Shown piece by piece: positions 57,716-64,000 of a DNA stretch of 64,000 nt. Position 1 is the stretch's first letter. Each line of letters opens with the position of its first letter. This stretch comes from Ponticoccus alexandrii. Lineage in GTDB: Bacteria > Pseudomonadota > Alphaproteobacteria > Rhodobacterales > Rhodobacteraceae. A model generated the notes under the pieces. That model was not told the DNA's origin. It saw only the letters and a list, made by a program, of their open reading frames with translations, and did no database searches. Location of the stretch: NCBI RefSeq assembly GCF_016806125.1, contig NZ_CP047166.1, positions 3,534,001-3,598,000 on the forward strand. The letters are read 5' to 3'. The position numbers and the translations under genes are program-made.

Positions 57716-58050
57716 TCCTCTGGCACAACCCGCGCTGTTCGAAATCGCGCGAGGCGCTGGCGCTGTTGCAGGCCCGCGGCGTCACGGTGACCGAACGCCG
57801 CTACCTCGAAGACGCGCCCACCCTGGCAGAGCTGCGCGAGGCGCAGGCCCGGCTGGGGCTGACGGCGATCAAGATGATGCGGGTCAAGGAGCCGGCCTTC
57901 AAGGCGCGCGGCCTGTCCCGCGACAGCGACGAAGCGATGTTGCTGGCGGCCATGGCCGAAGAGCCGAAGCTGATCGAACGCCCCCTCGCCTTTGCCGAAA
58001 AGGGCGCCGTGATCGGCCGCCCGCCAGAGCGCGTGCTCGACATCCTGTGA
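57706..58050 (+). CDS. ArsC/Spx-family thioredoxin-fold protein
   Basis: A 114-residue protein of the arsenate reductase ArsC family. The N-terminal [20 protein letters not shown] carries the catalytic-type Cys at about residue 11, and [20 protein letters not shown] near the C-terminus is the ArsC signature. True arsenate reductase activity is uncertain, since close relatives in this context act as general thiol reductases. It overlaps pyrD by 10 bases. Confidence 0.88.
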   Translation: MAVILWHNPRCSKSREALALLQARGVTVTERRYLEDAPTLAELREAQARLGLTAIKMMRVKEPAFKARGLSRDSDEAMLLAAMAEEPKLIERPLAFAEKGAVIGRPPERVLDIL

Positions 58051-58199
58051 CGCCTCGGACCCGGCATTCGCCGCTGGGCCCCGACAGACGGGGCCTCCGC
58101 GCTTCTGATCCCACATCACCGGCGCCCGGATCCCCGCCGCAGGCCCGATGATGCCGCAAAAAGCCGTCCGCCGGCAGCCCCCGCAATCCGCAAGACGGT

Positions 58200-58859
58200 T
58201 TACAGGCGCGGCACCGGCGCGGCCTGCGCGGCCTCTACGAAGGCACGGATCAGCCCGTGGTCCTTGACGCCCCGCGCCGCCTCCACCCCCGAAGAGACAT
58301 CCACCTGCCGCGCCCCGGTCAGCTCGACAGCCTGCCCGACCACCTCGGGCGTCAAACCGCCCGCCAGCATCCAGGGCCGCGTCCAGCGCCGCCCGGCCAG
58401 CAACCGCCAGTCGAAGGCAAGCCCGTTGCCGCCGGGCAGATCGGCCCCCTTCGGCGGCTTGGCATCGACAAGGATCTGATCCGCGACGGCGGAATAGCGA
58501 TCCAGCGCCTGAAGATCCGCCGTACCACCGACCCCCACCGCCTTCATCACCGGCAGGCCGTAGCGCGCCCGCACCTCGGACACCCGCTCCGGCGTTTCGC
58601 GCCCGTGCAGCTGCAGCATGTCCAGCGGCACCGCTGCGCATAGCGCATCCAGCAGGGCGTCATCGGCATCGACGACCAGCGCCACCTTTGCCAGCCCGAC
58701 CGGCGCCCCCTGCGTCAGGGCACGCGCCTCGGCGATCTCCAGATGCCGCGGGCTCTTGGGAAAGAACACAAAGCCGCCATAGGCCGCCCCGGCCTCTGCC
58801 GCCACCGCCACGTCGTCAGGCGTCTTCAGGCCGCAGATCTTGACGCGCACATCCGCCAT
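58200..58859 (-). CDS. trpF: Phosphoribosylanthranilate isomerase
   Basis: TrpF, 219 residues, a TIM barrel that isomerises phosphoribosylanthranilate in tryptophan synthesis. The catalytic Cys and Asp are in [12 protein letters not shown] near residue 8 and in [11 protein letters not shown] near residue 128; [16 protein letters not shown] and [15 protein letters not shown] bind phosphate. trpB, the usual next gene, is not within the window. The gene lies downstream of ihfB and lapA on the same strand. Confidence 0.95.
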   Translation of the reverse strand: MADVRVKICGLKTPDDVAVAAEAGAAYGGFVFFPKSPRHLEIAEARALTQGAPVGLAKVALVVDADDALLDALCAAVPLDMLQLHGRETPERVSEVRARYGLPVMKAVGVGGTADLQALDRYSAVADQILVDAKPPKGADLPGGNGLAFDWRLLAGRRWTRPWMLAGGLTPEVVGQAVELTGARQVDVSSGVEAARGVKDHGLIRAFVEAAQAAPVPRL

Positions 58860-58870
58860 GCAGTCCCCTG

Positions 58871-58926
58871 CTTCTTTGGTCTCACAATACCTCGGGGGAG
58901 CGCGGCACGCGCGGGGGCAGAGCCCC
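58871..58926 (+). repeat. Intergenic GC-hairpin repeat, copy 6
   Basis: CTTCTTTGGTCTCACAATAC core, CTCGGGGGAGCGCGGC, then GGGGGCAGAGCCCC. It lies between lapA and trpF. Confidence 0.75.
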
Positions 58927-59014
58927 GGCCCCCTTCAACACAAGGCCCCGTCAGCCCGGGCAGTCAGACAAGGCCACCGGGCGCAGGGCGGGGGTCTCCC
59001 CACCCGCCGGAAGG

Positions 59015-59374
59015 TCAGCGCGACTGGTCGAGAATCGCCAGGACCTCGTCCTTGTCCTTGTCGCGCTCGGCCTGTGTCTTCTTCAGCTCGCGCTCCAGCT
59101 TGCGGACCTCGGTGCCTTTGCGGCTCGCCTCCGAGCGGTACTTGTATTCCCGCAGCCACTCGAAAAGCTCACCCAGCGCAAAGCCCAGCAGCAGCCCGCC
59201 CAGCACCACCGCGAAGAGCGGCAGCTGCACCGACACGCCAAGCCAGCCGATCTGGGGAATCGCGGCCAGACCCTCGGGCAGGGTGTTCAGCGTCACCGGC
59301 TCGAGGTTCGCCACACAGACAACCGTCAGGACGATCAGGAGGATGGCGTAGATGGCGTAGCGGATATAGCGCAT
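59015..59374 (-). CDS. LapA-domain membrane protein
   Basis: A 119-residue protein with two membrane helices (YAIYAILLIVLTVVCVAN at residues 6-24 and LFAVVLGGLLLGFALGELF around 53-72) and a charged coiled-coil tail rich in Lys and Glu. This is the layout of lipopolysaccharide assembly protein A, which helps control LpxC degradation in E. coli. It follows ihfB by 3 bases. Confidence 0.88.
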   Translation of the reverse strand: MRYIRYAIYAILLIVLTVVCVANLEPVTLNTLPEGLAAIPQIGWLGVSVQLPLFAVVLGGLLLGFALGELFEWLREYKYRSEASRKGTEVRKLERELKKTQAERDKDKDEVLAILDQSR

Positions 59375-59377
59375 GCG

Positions 59378-59659
59378 TCACTTTCCGTTCAGGCGGTCCC
59401 GAAGAAGCTTGCCGGTCTTGAAGAAGGGGACGTGCTTTTCCTCGACCTCGACAGCCTCGCCGGTGCGAGGGTTGCGCCCGGTCCGGGCATCCCGCTTCTT
59501 GACCGAAAAGGCCCCGAAGCCCCGCAGCTCGACCCGGTCGCCCCGGGCCATGGCATTGGTGATTTCCTCGAAGATCGTGTTCACGATCCTCTCGACATCC
59601 CGCTGATACAGGTGCGGGTTCTCGTCCGCAATCTTCTGAATAAGTTCGGAGCGGATCAT
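59378..59659 (-). CDS. ihfB: Integration host factor subunit beta
   Basis: A 93-residue DNA-bending protein that pairs with IHF-alpha. [40 protein letters not shown] and the DNA-insertion Pro in GRNPRTGE are diagnostic. It starts a small minus-strand unit with lapA and trpF. In related genomes it follows rpsA directly; here zinT and a small secreted protein lie in between. Confidence 0.95.
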   Translation of the reverse strand: MIRSELIQKIADENPHLYQRDVERIVNTIFEEITNAMARGDRVELRGFGAFSVKKRDARTGRNPRTGEAVEVEEKHVPFFKTGKLLRDRLNGK

Positions 59660-59709
59660 CTTGGCACATTCCCCCTGACGCGGCGCGGGTTCTCCCGCAG
59701 CTTTGGCGA

Positions 59710-59738
59710 ACTATACGCAGCGACATGCAAAACGGAAA
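59710..59738 (-). promoter_or_regulatory. Possible promoter of ihfB
   Basis: On the minus strand TTTCCG (59733-59738), 17 bases, TATAGT (59710-59715), about 50 bases before ihfB. The -35 is weak. Confidence 0.4.
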
Positions 59739-59953
59739 CAGTCATAAAGGGCGGAAAAGCAAGCTCTTGCAGCGGTTTGGGCCTCTTCGCCCGCGATTGG
59801 CACGGTTGACGCCATTTGCACCCTAGATCGGCGCGCGCTGAAAAGCGGCACGCCAAGGCGTCATGGCAGGCGATTCGGGCGCAGGACGGATGGCCGGGCC
59901 GCGAGGCCGCGGCGAATGCAGCTTGCAGAGCGGGCCTCTTCGGGTTAACAGAT

Positions 59954-59976
59954 GATATGTTATGTCATAACACATC
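59954..59976. promoter_or_regulatory. Zur-type operator before zinT
   Basis: GATATGTTATG-T-CATAACACATC is a 23-base dyad with 10 of 11 positions pairing. It matches the pattern of Zur (zinc uptake regulator) boxes of alphaproteobacteria and lies 12 bases before the zinT start, overlapping the expected promoter. Zinc-bound Zur would repress the gene. Confidence 0.75.
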
Positions 59977-59988
59977 GGAGAGACCGAC

Positions 59989-60672
59989 ATGCCCCCCCAC
60001 TTCACGCGATTGATGGCTGCTGCCGCCCTCGCCGCCCTGCCCCTGTCGTTGATGGCAGAATCGGCGGACAAGGCCCATGACCACGCCGGTCACGACCATG
60101 GGCACGACCACGGACACGATCACACGGACAAAGCCGCCGAGCGGATCCACGCGGGCCATTTCGAAGATTCAGAGGTCGCCGCGCGCAGCCTTTCCGACTG
60201 GGAGGGCGCCTGGCAGTCCGTGCTGCCCTACCTGCTGGACGGCACACTCGACCCGGCGATGGCGAAGAAGGCGGAGTCCGGCGAAAAGACCGCCGAGGCC
60301 TACCGTGCGTACTACGAGGTCGGCTACGCAACCGAGGTCAACGCCATCGACATCGAAAACGGTCGCGTGACCTTCTCCAGCCCGGACGGCAGCTATGGCG
60401 CGGACTACGTGTCGGACGGATACGAGATCCTGACCTACGACAGCGGCAGCCGCGGCGTGCGCTACATCTTCCGCAAAGCCGGTGGCGACGCCAAGGCGCC
60501 GGGCTTCATCCAGTTCAGCGATCACCGCATCACCCCCGAGAAGGTGTCGCACTACCACATCTATACCGGTGACGACCGGGACGAAGTGCTCAAGGAGCTG
60601 ACCAACTGGCCGACCTACTATCCCGCAGACTGGAGCGGCGAAGACATTCTGCACGACCAGCTGGCCCACTGA
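59989..60672 (+). CDS. zinT: Periplasmic zinc-binding protein ZinT
   Basis: A 227-residue secreted protein that binds zinc and helps feed ZnuABC under zinc shortage. The signal peptide ends near LSLMAESA. A His-rich stretch DHAGHDHGHDHGHDHTD follows (about residues 30-46). Then comes the ZinT lipocalin-like domain with LSDWEGAWQSVLPYLLDG, GSRGVRYIFRKAGGD and QFSDHRITPEKVSHYHIYTG, holding the metal-site histidines. GGAGAG precedes the ATG. The Zur-type operator just upstream supports the assignment. Confidence 0.95.
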   Translation: MPPHFTRLMAAAALAALPLSLMAESADKAHDHAGHDHGHDHGHDHTDKAAERIHAGHFEDSEVAARSLSDWEGAWQSVLPYLLDGTLDPAMAKKAESGEKTAEAYRAYYEVGYATEVNAIDIENGRVTFSSPDGSYGADYVSDGYEILTYDSGSRGVRYIFRKAGGDAKAPGFIQFSDHRITPEKVSHYHIYTGDDRDEVLKELTNWPTYYPADWSGEDILHDQLAH

Positions 60673-60915
60673 CCAGTCCCGGGCAGGGGTCTTCGAGGTC
60701 CCTGCCCCCTTTGCGGCCGCCCGGGCCACCGTCAGGTGGCGCAGCATCGCGAGCGGCGAAGGACATGCGGTCAGCGAGGCGCCGATGCCGGTCCACCGCA
60801 GCCTCGGAGCTCACGCTGGCGCCCGATGCGAACCGGGGCGCCTGCGATCAGTGCGGCCGCCAAGATCGGCCCCTCTGGATGGTGGCGGTATAGAACGCCC
60901 GCACGGGGCGGGGTG

Positions 60916-60959
60916 AAATCCCGTGGACGGGATTTGCAAATTCCTTCGAAGGAATTTGC
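60916..60959. repeat. Twin palindrome element, copy B
   Basis: AAATCCCGT-GG-ACGGGATTT (60916-60935) followed by the perfect palindrome with arms GCAAATTCCTTC/GAAGGAATTTGC (60936-60959). It is the exact reverse complement of copy A at 45239-45284 over its whole length, and also lies just after a minus-strand stop codon. The rest of the 60673-60965 gap holds no gene. Confidence 0.9.
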
Positions 60960-60965
60960 CCCGCG

Positions 60966-61286
60966 CTACTGGCAGACCGCCGCGAATTCCGTGCGGCCCT
61001 GCGCATCCGTCTTGCCCGGCTTGAAATAGATCATCCGCATCCCGGCCTCGTCACAGGTCATGGCCGCGCGCTGCTGAACCTCCGCCGCCTGCCAGGCTGA
61101 GCCGTAGCGCCCGCGCAGCTGGTTCTGGTCCTTGACGGTGACCGCCTTCATGGTCAGCTCGGTGCCGCCGGCGGGCGCGCGCTCTTGCCGGTATTCGGTG
61201 CTGTCATCGGGAATGACGATCTGCTCCTGCGCCGCGAGGGGCGCCGCAAGACCGAGTGCCAGACCGAGTGCCAGAAATCTCGACAT
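60966..61286 (-). CDS. Small secreted hypothetical protein
   Basis: A 106-residue protein with a signal peptide MSRFLALGLALGLAAPLAAQ. The mature part has two Cys (MTCDEAG and the C-terminal AAVCQ) that could form a disulphide, and GRYGSAWQAAEVQQRAAMTC. No family recognised. The LALGLALGL segment of the signal comes from a short direct repeat in the DNA (ACCGAGTGCCAG twice). It lies between rpsA and the twin palindrome. Confidence 0.65.
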   Translation of the reverse strand: MSRFLALGLALGLAAPLAAQEQIVIPDDSTEYRQERAPAGGTELTMKAVTVKDQNQLRGRYGSAWQAAEVQQRAAMTCDEAGMRMIYFKPGKTDAQGRTEFAAVCQ

Positions 61287-61420
61287 GATGTCCTCCCGCG
61301 AAATCCGCTCTGGAGGAAAGCAAAATCGGCAGGCCTTGGCGAGAGGGAATCGCAGGTCCCCTCGTCACGACACGGCGCGGAATGACAGTATGCGCGGCAC
61401 CGCGCAGGGCCGGGCAAAAG

Positions 61421-61447
61421 AAAAGGCCCCCGCGCGGGAGGCCTTTT
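61421..61447 (-). terminator. Terminator after rpsA
   Basis: AAAAGGCC (61421-61428) pairs with GGCCTTTT (61440-61447) around a GC-rich loop, 26 bases after the rpsA stop. T-tracts occur on both strands. Confidence 0.8.
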
Positions 61448-61472
61448 CCGTGTTCCTGAGAAGCGGGGCCGC

Positions 61473-63149
61473 TTACTCGTCGCGCTTCAGGGCCGCGCCG
61501 AGGATGTCGCCCAGCGACGCACCGGAGTCGGAGGAGCCGAACTGTTCCACGGCCTCTTTCTCTTCGGCGATCTCGCGTGCCTTGATCGACAGGCCCAGAC
61601 GGCGGGTCTTCATGTCGATGTTGGTCACACGGACGTCGATCTTGTCACCGACCGAGAAACGCTCGGGGCGCTGTTCGGCACGATCCCGCGACAGGTCGGA
61701 GCGGCGGATGAAGGATTTCATGCCTTCGTATTCCACCTCGATGCCGCCGTCCTCGATGGCCGTCACTTCGACGGTCACGATGGAACCGCGACGCACGCCG
61801 CCGGTCGCCTCGGCGAACTTGTCTCCGCCCAGAGCCTTGATCGAGAGCGAGATACGCTCTTTCTCGATGTCGGTCTCGGACACGACCGCCTGAACGATGT
61901 CGCCCTTGCGGTATTCCTGGATCGCCTCTTCGCCACGCTGGTCCCAGCTGAGGTCGGAGAGGTGAACCATGCCGTCGATGTCGCCTTCGAGGCCGATGAA
62001 CAGACCGAATTCGGTGATGTTCTTGACTTCGCCCTCGACCTGCGTGCCCTCGGGGTGGGTCTCGGAGAAGACTTCCCACGGGTTGCGCATGGTCTGCTTG
62101 AGGCCCAGCGACACGCGACGCTTGGTCGGGTCGATTTCCAGCACCATGACGTCCACCTCTTGCGAGGTCGACACGATCTTGCCGGGGTGCACGTTCTTCT
62201 TGGTCCAGGACATTTCCGAGACGTGGACGAGACCTTCGACACCGGCTTCCAGCTCAACGAATGCGCCGTAATCGGTGATGTTGGTCACGCGGCCCTTGTG
62301 GACCGAAGCCAGCGGGTACTTGACCGCCACCAGATCCCACGGGTCTTCCTGCAGCTGCTTCATGCCGAGGGAGATACGGTGGGTCTCCTTGTTGATCTTG
62401 ATGACCTGGACCTTCACGGTCTCGCCGATCGACAGGATCTCGGAGGGGTGGTTCACACGGCGCCATGCCATGTCGGTCACGTGCAGAAGGCCATCGACGC
62501 CGCCGAGGTCGACGAATGCGCCGTACTCGGTGATGTTCTTGACCACGCCGTCAACCGCATCGCCCTCTTGCAGCTTGCCGATGACTTCGGCGCGCTGCTC
62601 GGCGCGGGACTCTTCGAGGATCGCGCGGCGCGAGACAACGATGTTGCCACGGCGACGGTCCATCTTGAGGATCTGGAACGGCTGCTTGAGACCCATGAGC
62701 GGGCCGGCATCGCGCACGGGGCGCACATCGACCTGCGAACCGGGCAGGAAGGCCACGGCACCGCCGAGGTCGACGGTGAAGCCGCCCTTGACGCGGCCGA
62801 AGATCGCGCCTTCGACGCGGGCGTCGTCGGCATAGGCCTTTTCCAGACGGTCCCAGGCTTCTTCGCGGCGGGCCATCTCGCGCGAGATGACGGCTTCGCC
62901 ACGGGCGTTTTCCGCGGCACGCAGGAAGACCTCGACCTCGTCACCGACGCTCAGGTCGGCGTTCTCGCCCGGGTTTGCGAATTCCTTGAGATCGACGCGG
63001 CCTTCCATCTTGTATCCGACGTCGATGATGGCCTGGCCCGCTTCGATGGCGATGACCTTGCCTTTGACAACCGAACCTTCGTCCGGTGTGTCCATTTCGA
63101 GGCTTTCATTAAGGAGGGCCTCGAATTCCTCCATGGTTGCATTAGCCAT
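61473..63149 (-). CDS. rpsA: 30S ribosomal protein S1 (bS1)
   Basis: bS1, 558 residues with six S1 RNA-binding repeats, which holds mRNA on the 30S subunit. Repeats 3-6 contain the repeating pattern ITEYGAFVDLGGVDGLLHVTD / ITDYGAFVELEAGVEGLVHVS (shortened here). The C-terminus ends SGASLGDILGAALKRDE. The ATG at 63149 has GGAG 5 bases upstream; a second in-frame ATG lies 5 codons later. cmk, often upstream, is not adjacent here. Confidence 0.96.
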   Translation of the reverse strand: MANATMEEFEALLNESLEMDTPDEGSVVKGKVIAIEAGQAIIDVGYKMEGRVDLKEFANPGENADLSVGDEVEVFLRAAENARGEAVISREMARREEAWDRLEKAYADDARVEGAIFGRVKGGFTVDLGGAVAFLPGSQVDVRPVRDAGPLMGLKQPFQILKMDRRRGNIVVSRRAILEESRAEQRAEVIGKLQEGDAVDGVVKNITEYGAFVDLGGVDGLLHVTDMAWRRVNHPSEILSIGETVKVQVIKINKETHRISLGMKQLQEDPWDLVAVKYPLASVHKGRVTNITDYGAFVELEAGVEGLVHVSEMSWTKKNVHPGKIVSTSQEVDVMVLEIDPTKRRVSLGLKQTMRNPWEVFSETHPEGTQVEGEVKNITEFGLFIGLEGDIDGMVHLSDLSWDQRGEEAIQEYRKGDIVQAVVSETDIEKERISLSIKALGGDKFAEATGGVRRGSIVTVEVTAIEDGGIEVEYEGMKSFIRRSDLSRDRAEQRPERFSVGDKIDVRVTNIDMKTRRLGLSIKAREIAEEKEAVEQFGSSDSGASLGDILGAALKRDE

Positions 63150-63327
63150 GTGGCTCCATGTTCCTTTTCAACGGTTTTTTTCTGGCCGGGCGGTTGTCTC
63201 CGCCGGTCTGGGTTGGTCACTGAAGGCGCCCGCGATACGGGACGACACACAAAAACAAGAAGGGCCGGTAAACACCCGACCCTGCCCGATCCCTGCTCGC
63301 GGCGTTTGCGCCTTGTCGACGGGCGCG

Positions 63328-63356
63328 CGTATACCGCAGGAGGCGGCTACGATCAA
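63328..63356 (-). promoter_or_regulatory. Predicted sigma70 promoter of rpsA
   Basis: On the minus strand TTGATC (63351-63356), 17 bases, TATACG (63328-63333), identical in hexamers and spacing to the rplO promoter. It leaves a leader of about 170 bases. Outside this I see no gene from 63150 to 63624. Confidence 0.7.
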
Positions 63357-63624
63357 GTCCCGCCATGGTATCGGCGCCCCCAACGCTCCGGCGCTGCTCG
63401 TCACCGCACCATCGCGGCGGCGGCAACCGCGGGATGACAAGCGGCACCCGCGCCTTCGCCCGCGCCCGTCAGACGATCCAGTCCGCAGGGCGCAACGCGG
63501 GGACCGGTTCCGGGTTTTCGCGGGACGCCGCCCCTTCACAGGCGGCGATTCCGCCCTATCTAATGTAAACAATCGTAACATTGGGCGCGCCGCTGGCCCG
63601 CCACCAAGACCGGAGCCTGCACAG

Positions 63625-63840
63625 ATGAACTATGTCCTGGCCCTTTTCCTGCCGCCCCTGTCGATCCTTCTGACCGGGCGGCCCATTCTGTCGATCATCG
63701 TCTTCCTGATCTGGATTCCCGCGATCCTGTTCTCGGGCGGCCTGACCCACCCGATGTTCATCGCGCTGGCCTGGGTGCTGATCTACCAGTCCGGCGAGGA
63801 ACGCCGCACCCGCCGCATGGAGCGCGCAGGCTATCGCTGA
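63625..63840 (+). CDS. YqaE/Pmp3-like small membrane protein
   Basis: A 71-residue protein with two membrane helices: MNYVLALFLPPLSILLTG and IVFLIWIPAILFSGG, plus a third hydrophobic stretch FIALAWVLIY and a basic tail ERRTRRMERAGYR. The LPPL and WIP elements match the YqaE/Pmp3 family, whose members influence membrane potential or stress tolerance. A GGAGCC-type site lies before the ATG. Confidence 0.75.
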   Translation: MNYVLALFLPPLSILLTGRPILSIIVFLIWIPAILFSGGLTHPMFIALAWVLIYQSGEERRTRRMERAGYR

Positions 63841-63870
63841 GGCAGGACACGCCCGGCGCGCAACGGCGCG

Positions 63871-64000
63871 CTAGTCGCCGAACAACTGACCCTGCCCCGG
63901 CGGCCTTGGCGCGGCCATTCCGAGATGTGTCCAGGCCTTGGCCGCCAGCATCCGACCACGCGGGGTGCGCTGGATCAGCCCCTGCTGCAACAGGTAGGGC
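63871..64000 (-). CDS. ruvB: Holliday junction DNA helicase RuvB, C-terminal end (partial)
   Basis: The last 42 residues of RuvB, reading [18 protein letters not shown], then [20 protein letters not shown] and LFGD with a TAG stop at 63871-63873. The [11 protein letters not shown] segment is the winged-helix signature of the RuvB C-terminal domain, which contacts DNA during branch migration. The gene continues beyond the right edge; ruvA and ruvC are presumably upstream of it. Confidence 0.92.
   Translation of the reverse strand, partial: PYLLQQGLIQRTPRGRMLAAKAWTHLGMAAPRPPGQGQLFGD

Noticed and set aside
61962-63437. A 491-residue plus-strand frame opposite rpsA
   Set aside because: Its apparent repeats are just the reverse reading of the six S1 domains.

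Overview
The window is GC-rich chromosomal DNA of a Rhodobacteraceae-type alphaproteobacterium (Roseobacter lineage). This rests on the protein signatures, the trpF–lapA–ihfB–rpsA neighbourhood, the Ala/Glu-rich tails on L3 and S17, and intergenic GC hairpin repeats of a kind I recall from these genomes. There are no phage genes, transposases, integrases or CRISPR arrays. Almost every gene can be assigned to a family.

Region 1 (1-26.8 kb) is a translation region with an unusual layout. Minus-strand blocks read rplJ-rplL, then rplB-rpsS-rplV-rpsC-rplP, then rpmC-rpsQ-rplN-rplX-rplE-rpsN-rpsH-rplF-rplR-rpsE-rpmD, then rplO. A plus-strand block reads rpsL-rpsG-fusA-tuf, then rpsJ-rplC-rplD-rplW. 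The str/S10 front half therefore points away from the S10/spc back half, rpoB and rpoC are absent, and rplL faces rplB. The blocks are separated by non-ribosomal genes: a DEAD-box helicase, a decayed cytochrome P450, a Tat-exported beta-lactamase-fold protein, a 32-residue micro-ORF, a TIGR02466-type putative oxygenase with a ParB-like partner, a secreted lysozyme-like protein, a lipoprotein, a DUF4105 protein, a rhamnosyltransferase-like protein and a membrane protein. Most blocks have their own visible promoter and terminator.

Region 2 (26.9-38.7 kb) is mixed housekeeping: an MFS transporter, metG, a cytochrome c, truB, an FMN hydroxyacid dehydrogenase, a minus-strand SDR/HAD/hydrolase cluster, an FKBP prolyl isomerase and a ktrAB-like K+ uptake pair. 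Region 3 (38.8-45.1 kb) looks catabolic: two alpha/beta hydrolases (one PcaD-like), a zinc alcohol dehydrogenase, an enolase-superfamily dehydratase broken by a C-run frameshift, an ArsR regulator and an amidase.

Region 4 (45.2-58.1 kb) holds an ABC exporter, tRNA-Gly(TCC), a 700-residue PIG-L deacetylase with two duplicated N-terminal domains on Asp-Pro linkers, a methyltransferase, DUF1992, an acyl-CoA synthetase, a periplasmic 5'-nucleotidase, and DUF952-pyrD-arsC-like. Region 5 (58.2-64 kb) holds trpF, lapA, ihfB, a Zur-box-controlled zinT, a small secreted protein, rpsA, a YqaE-like peptide and the 3' end of ruvB.

The most notable points are the rearranged ribosomal operons with a recurring TTG-17-TATA(C/G)G promoter, the oxygenase gene near rplP, the repeat-linker PIG-L protein, two families of intergenic palindromes, and the Zur-zinT module between rpsA and ihfB. 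No clearly new multi-gene system can be demonstrated from sequence alone.
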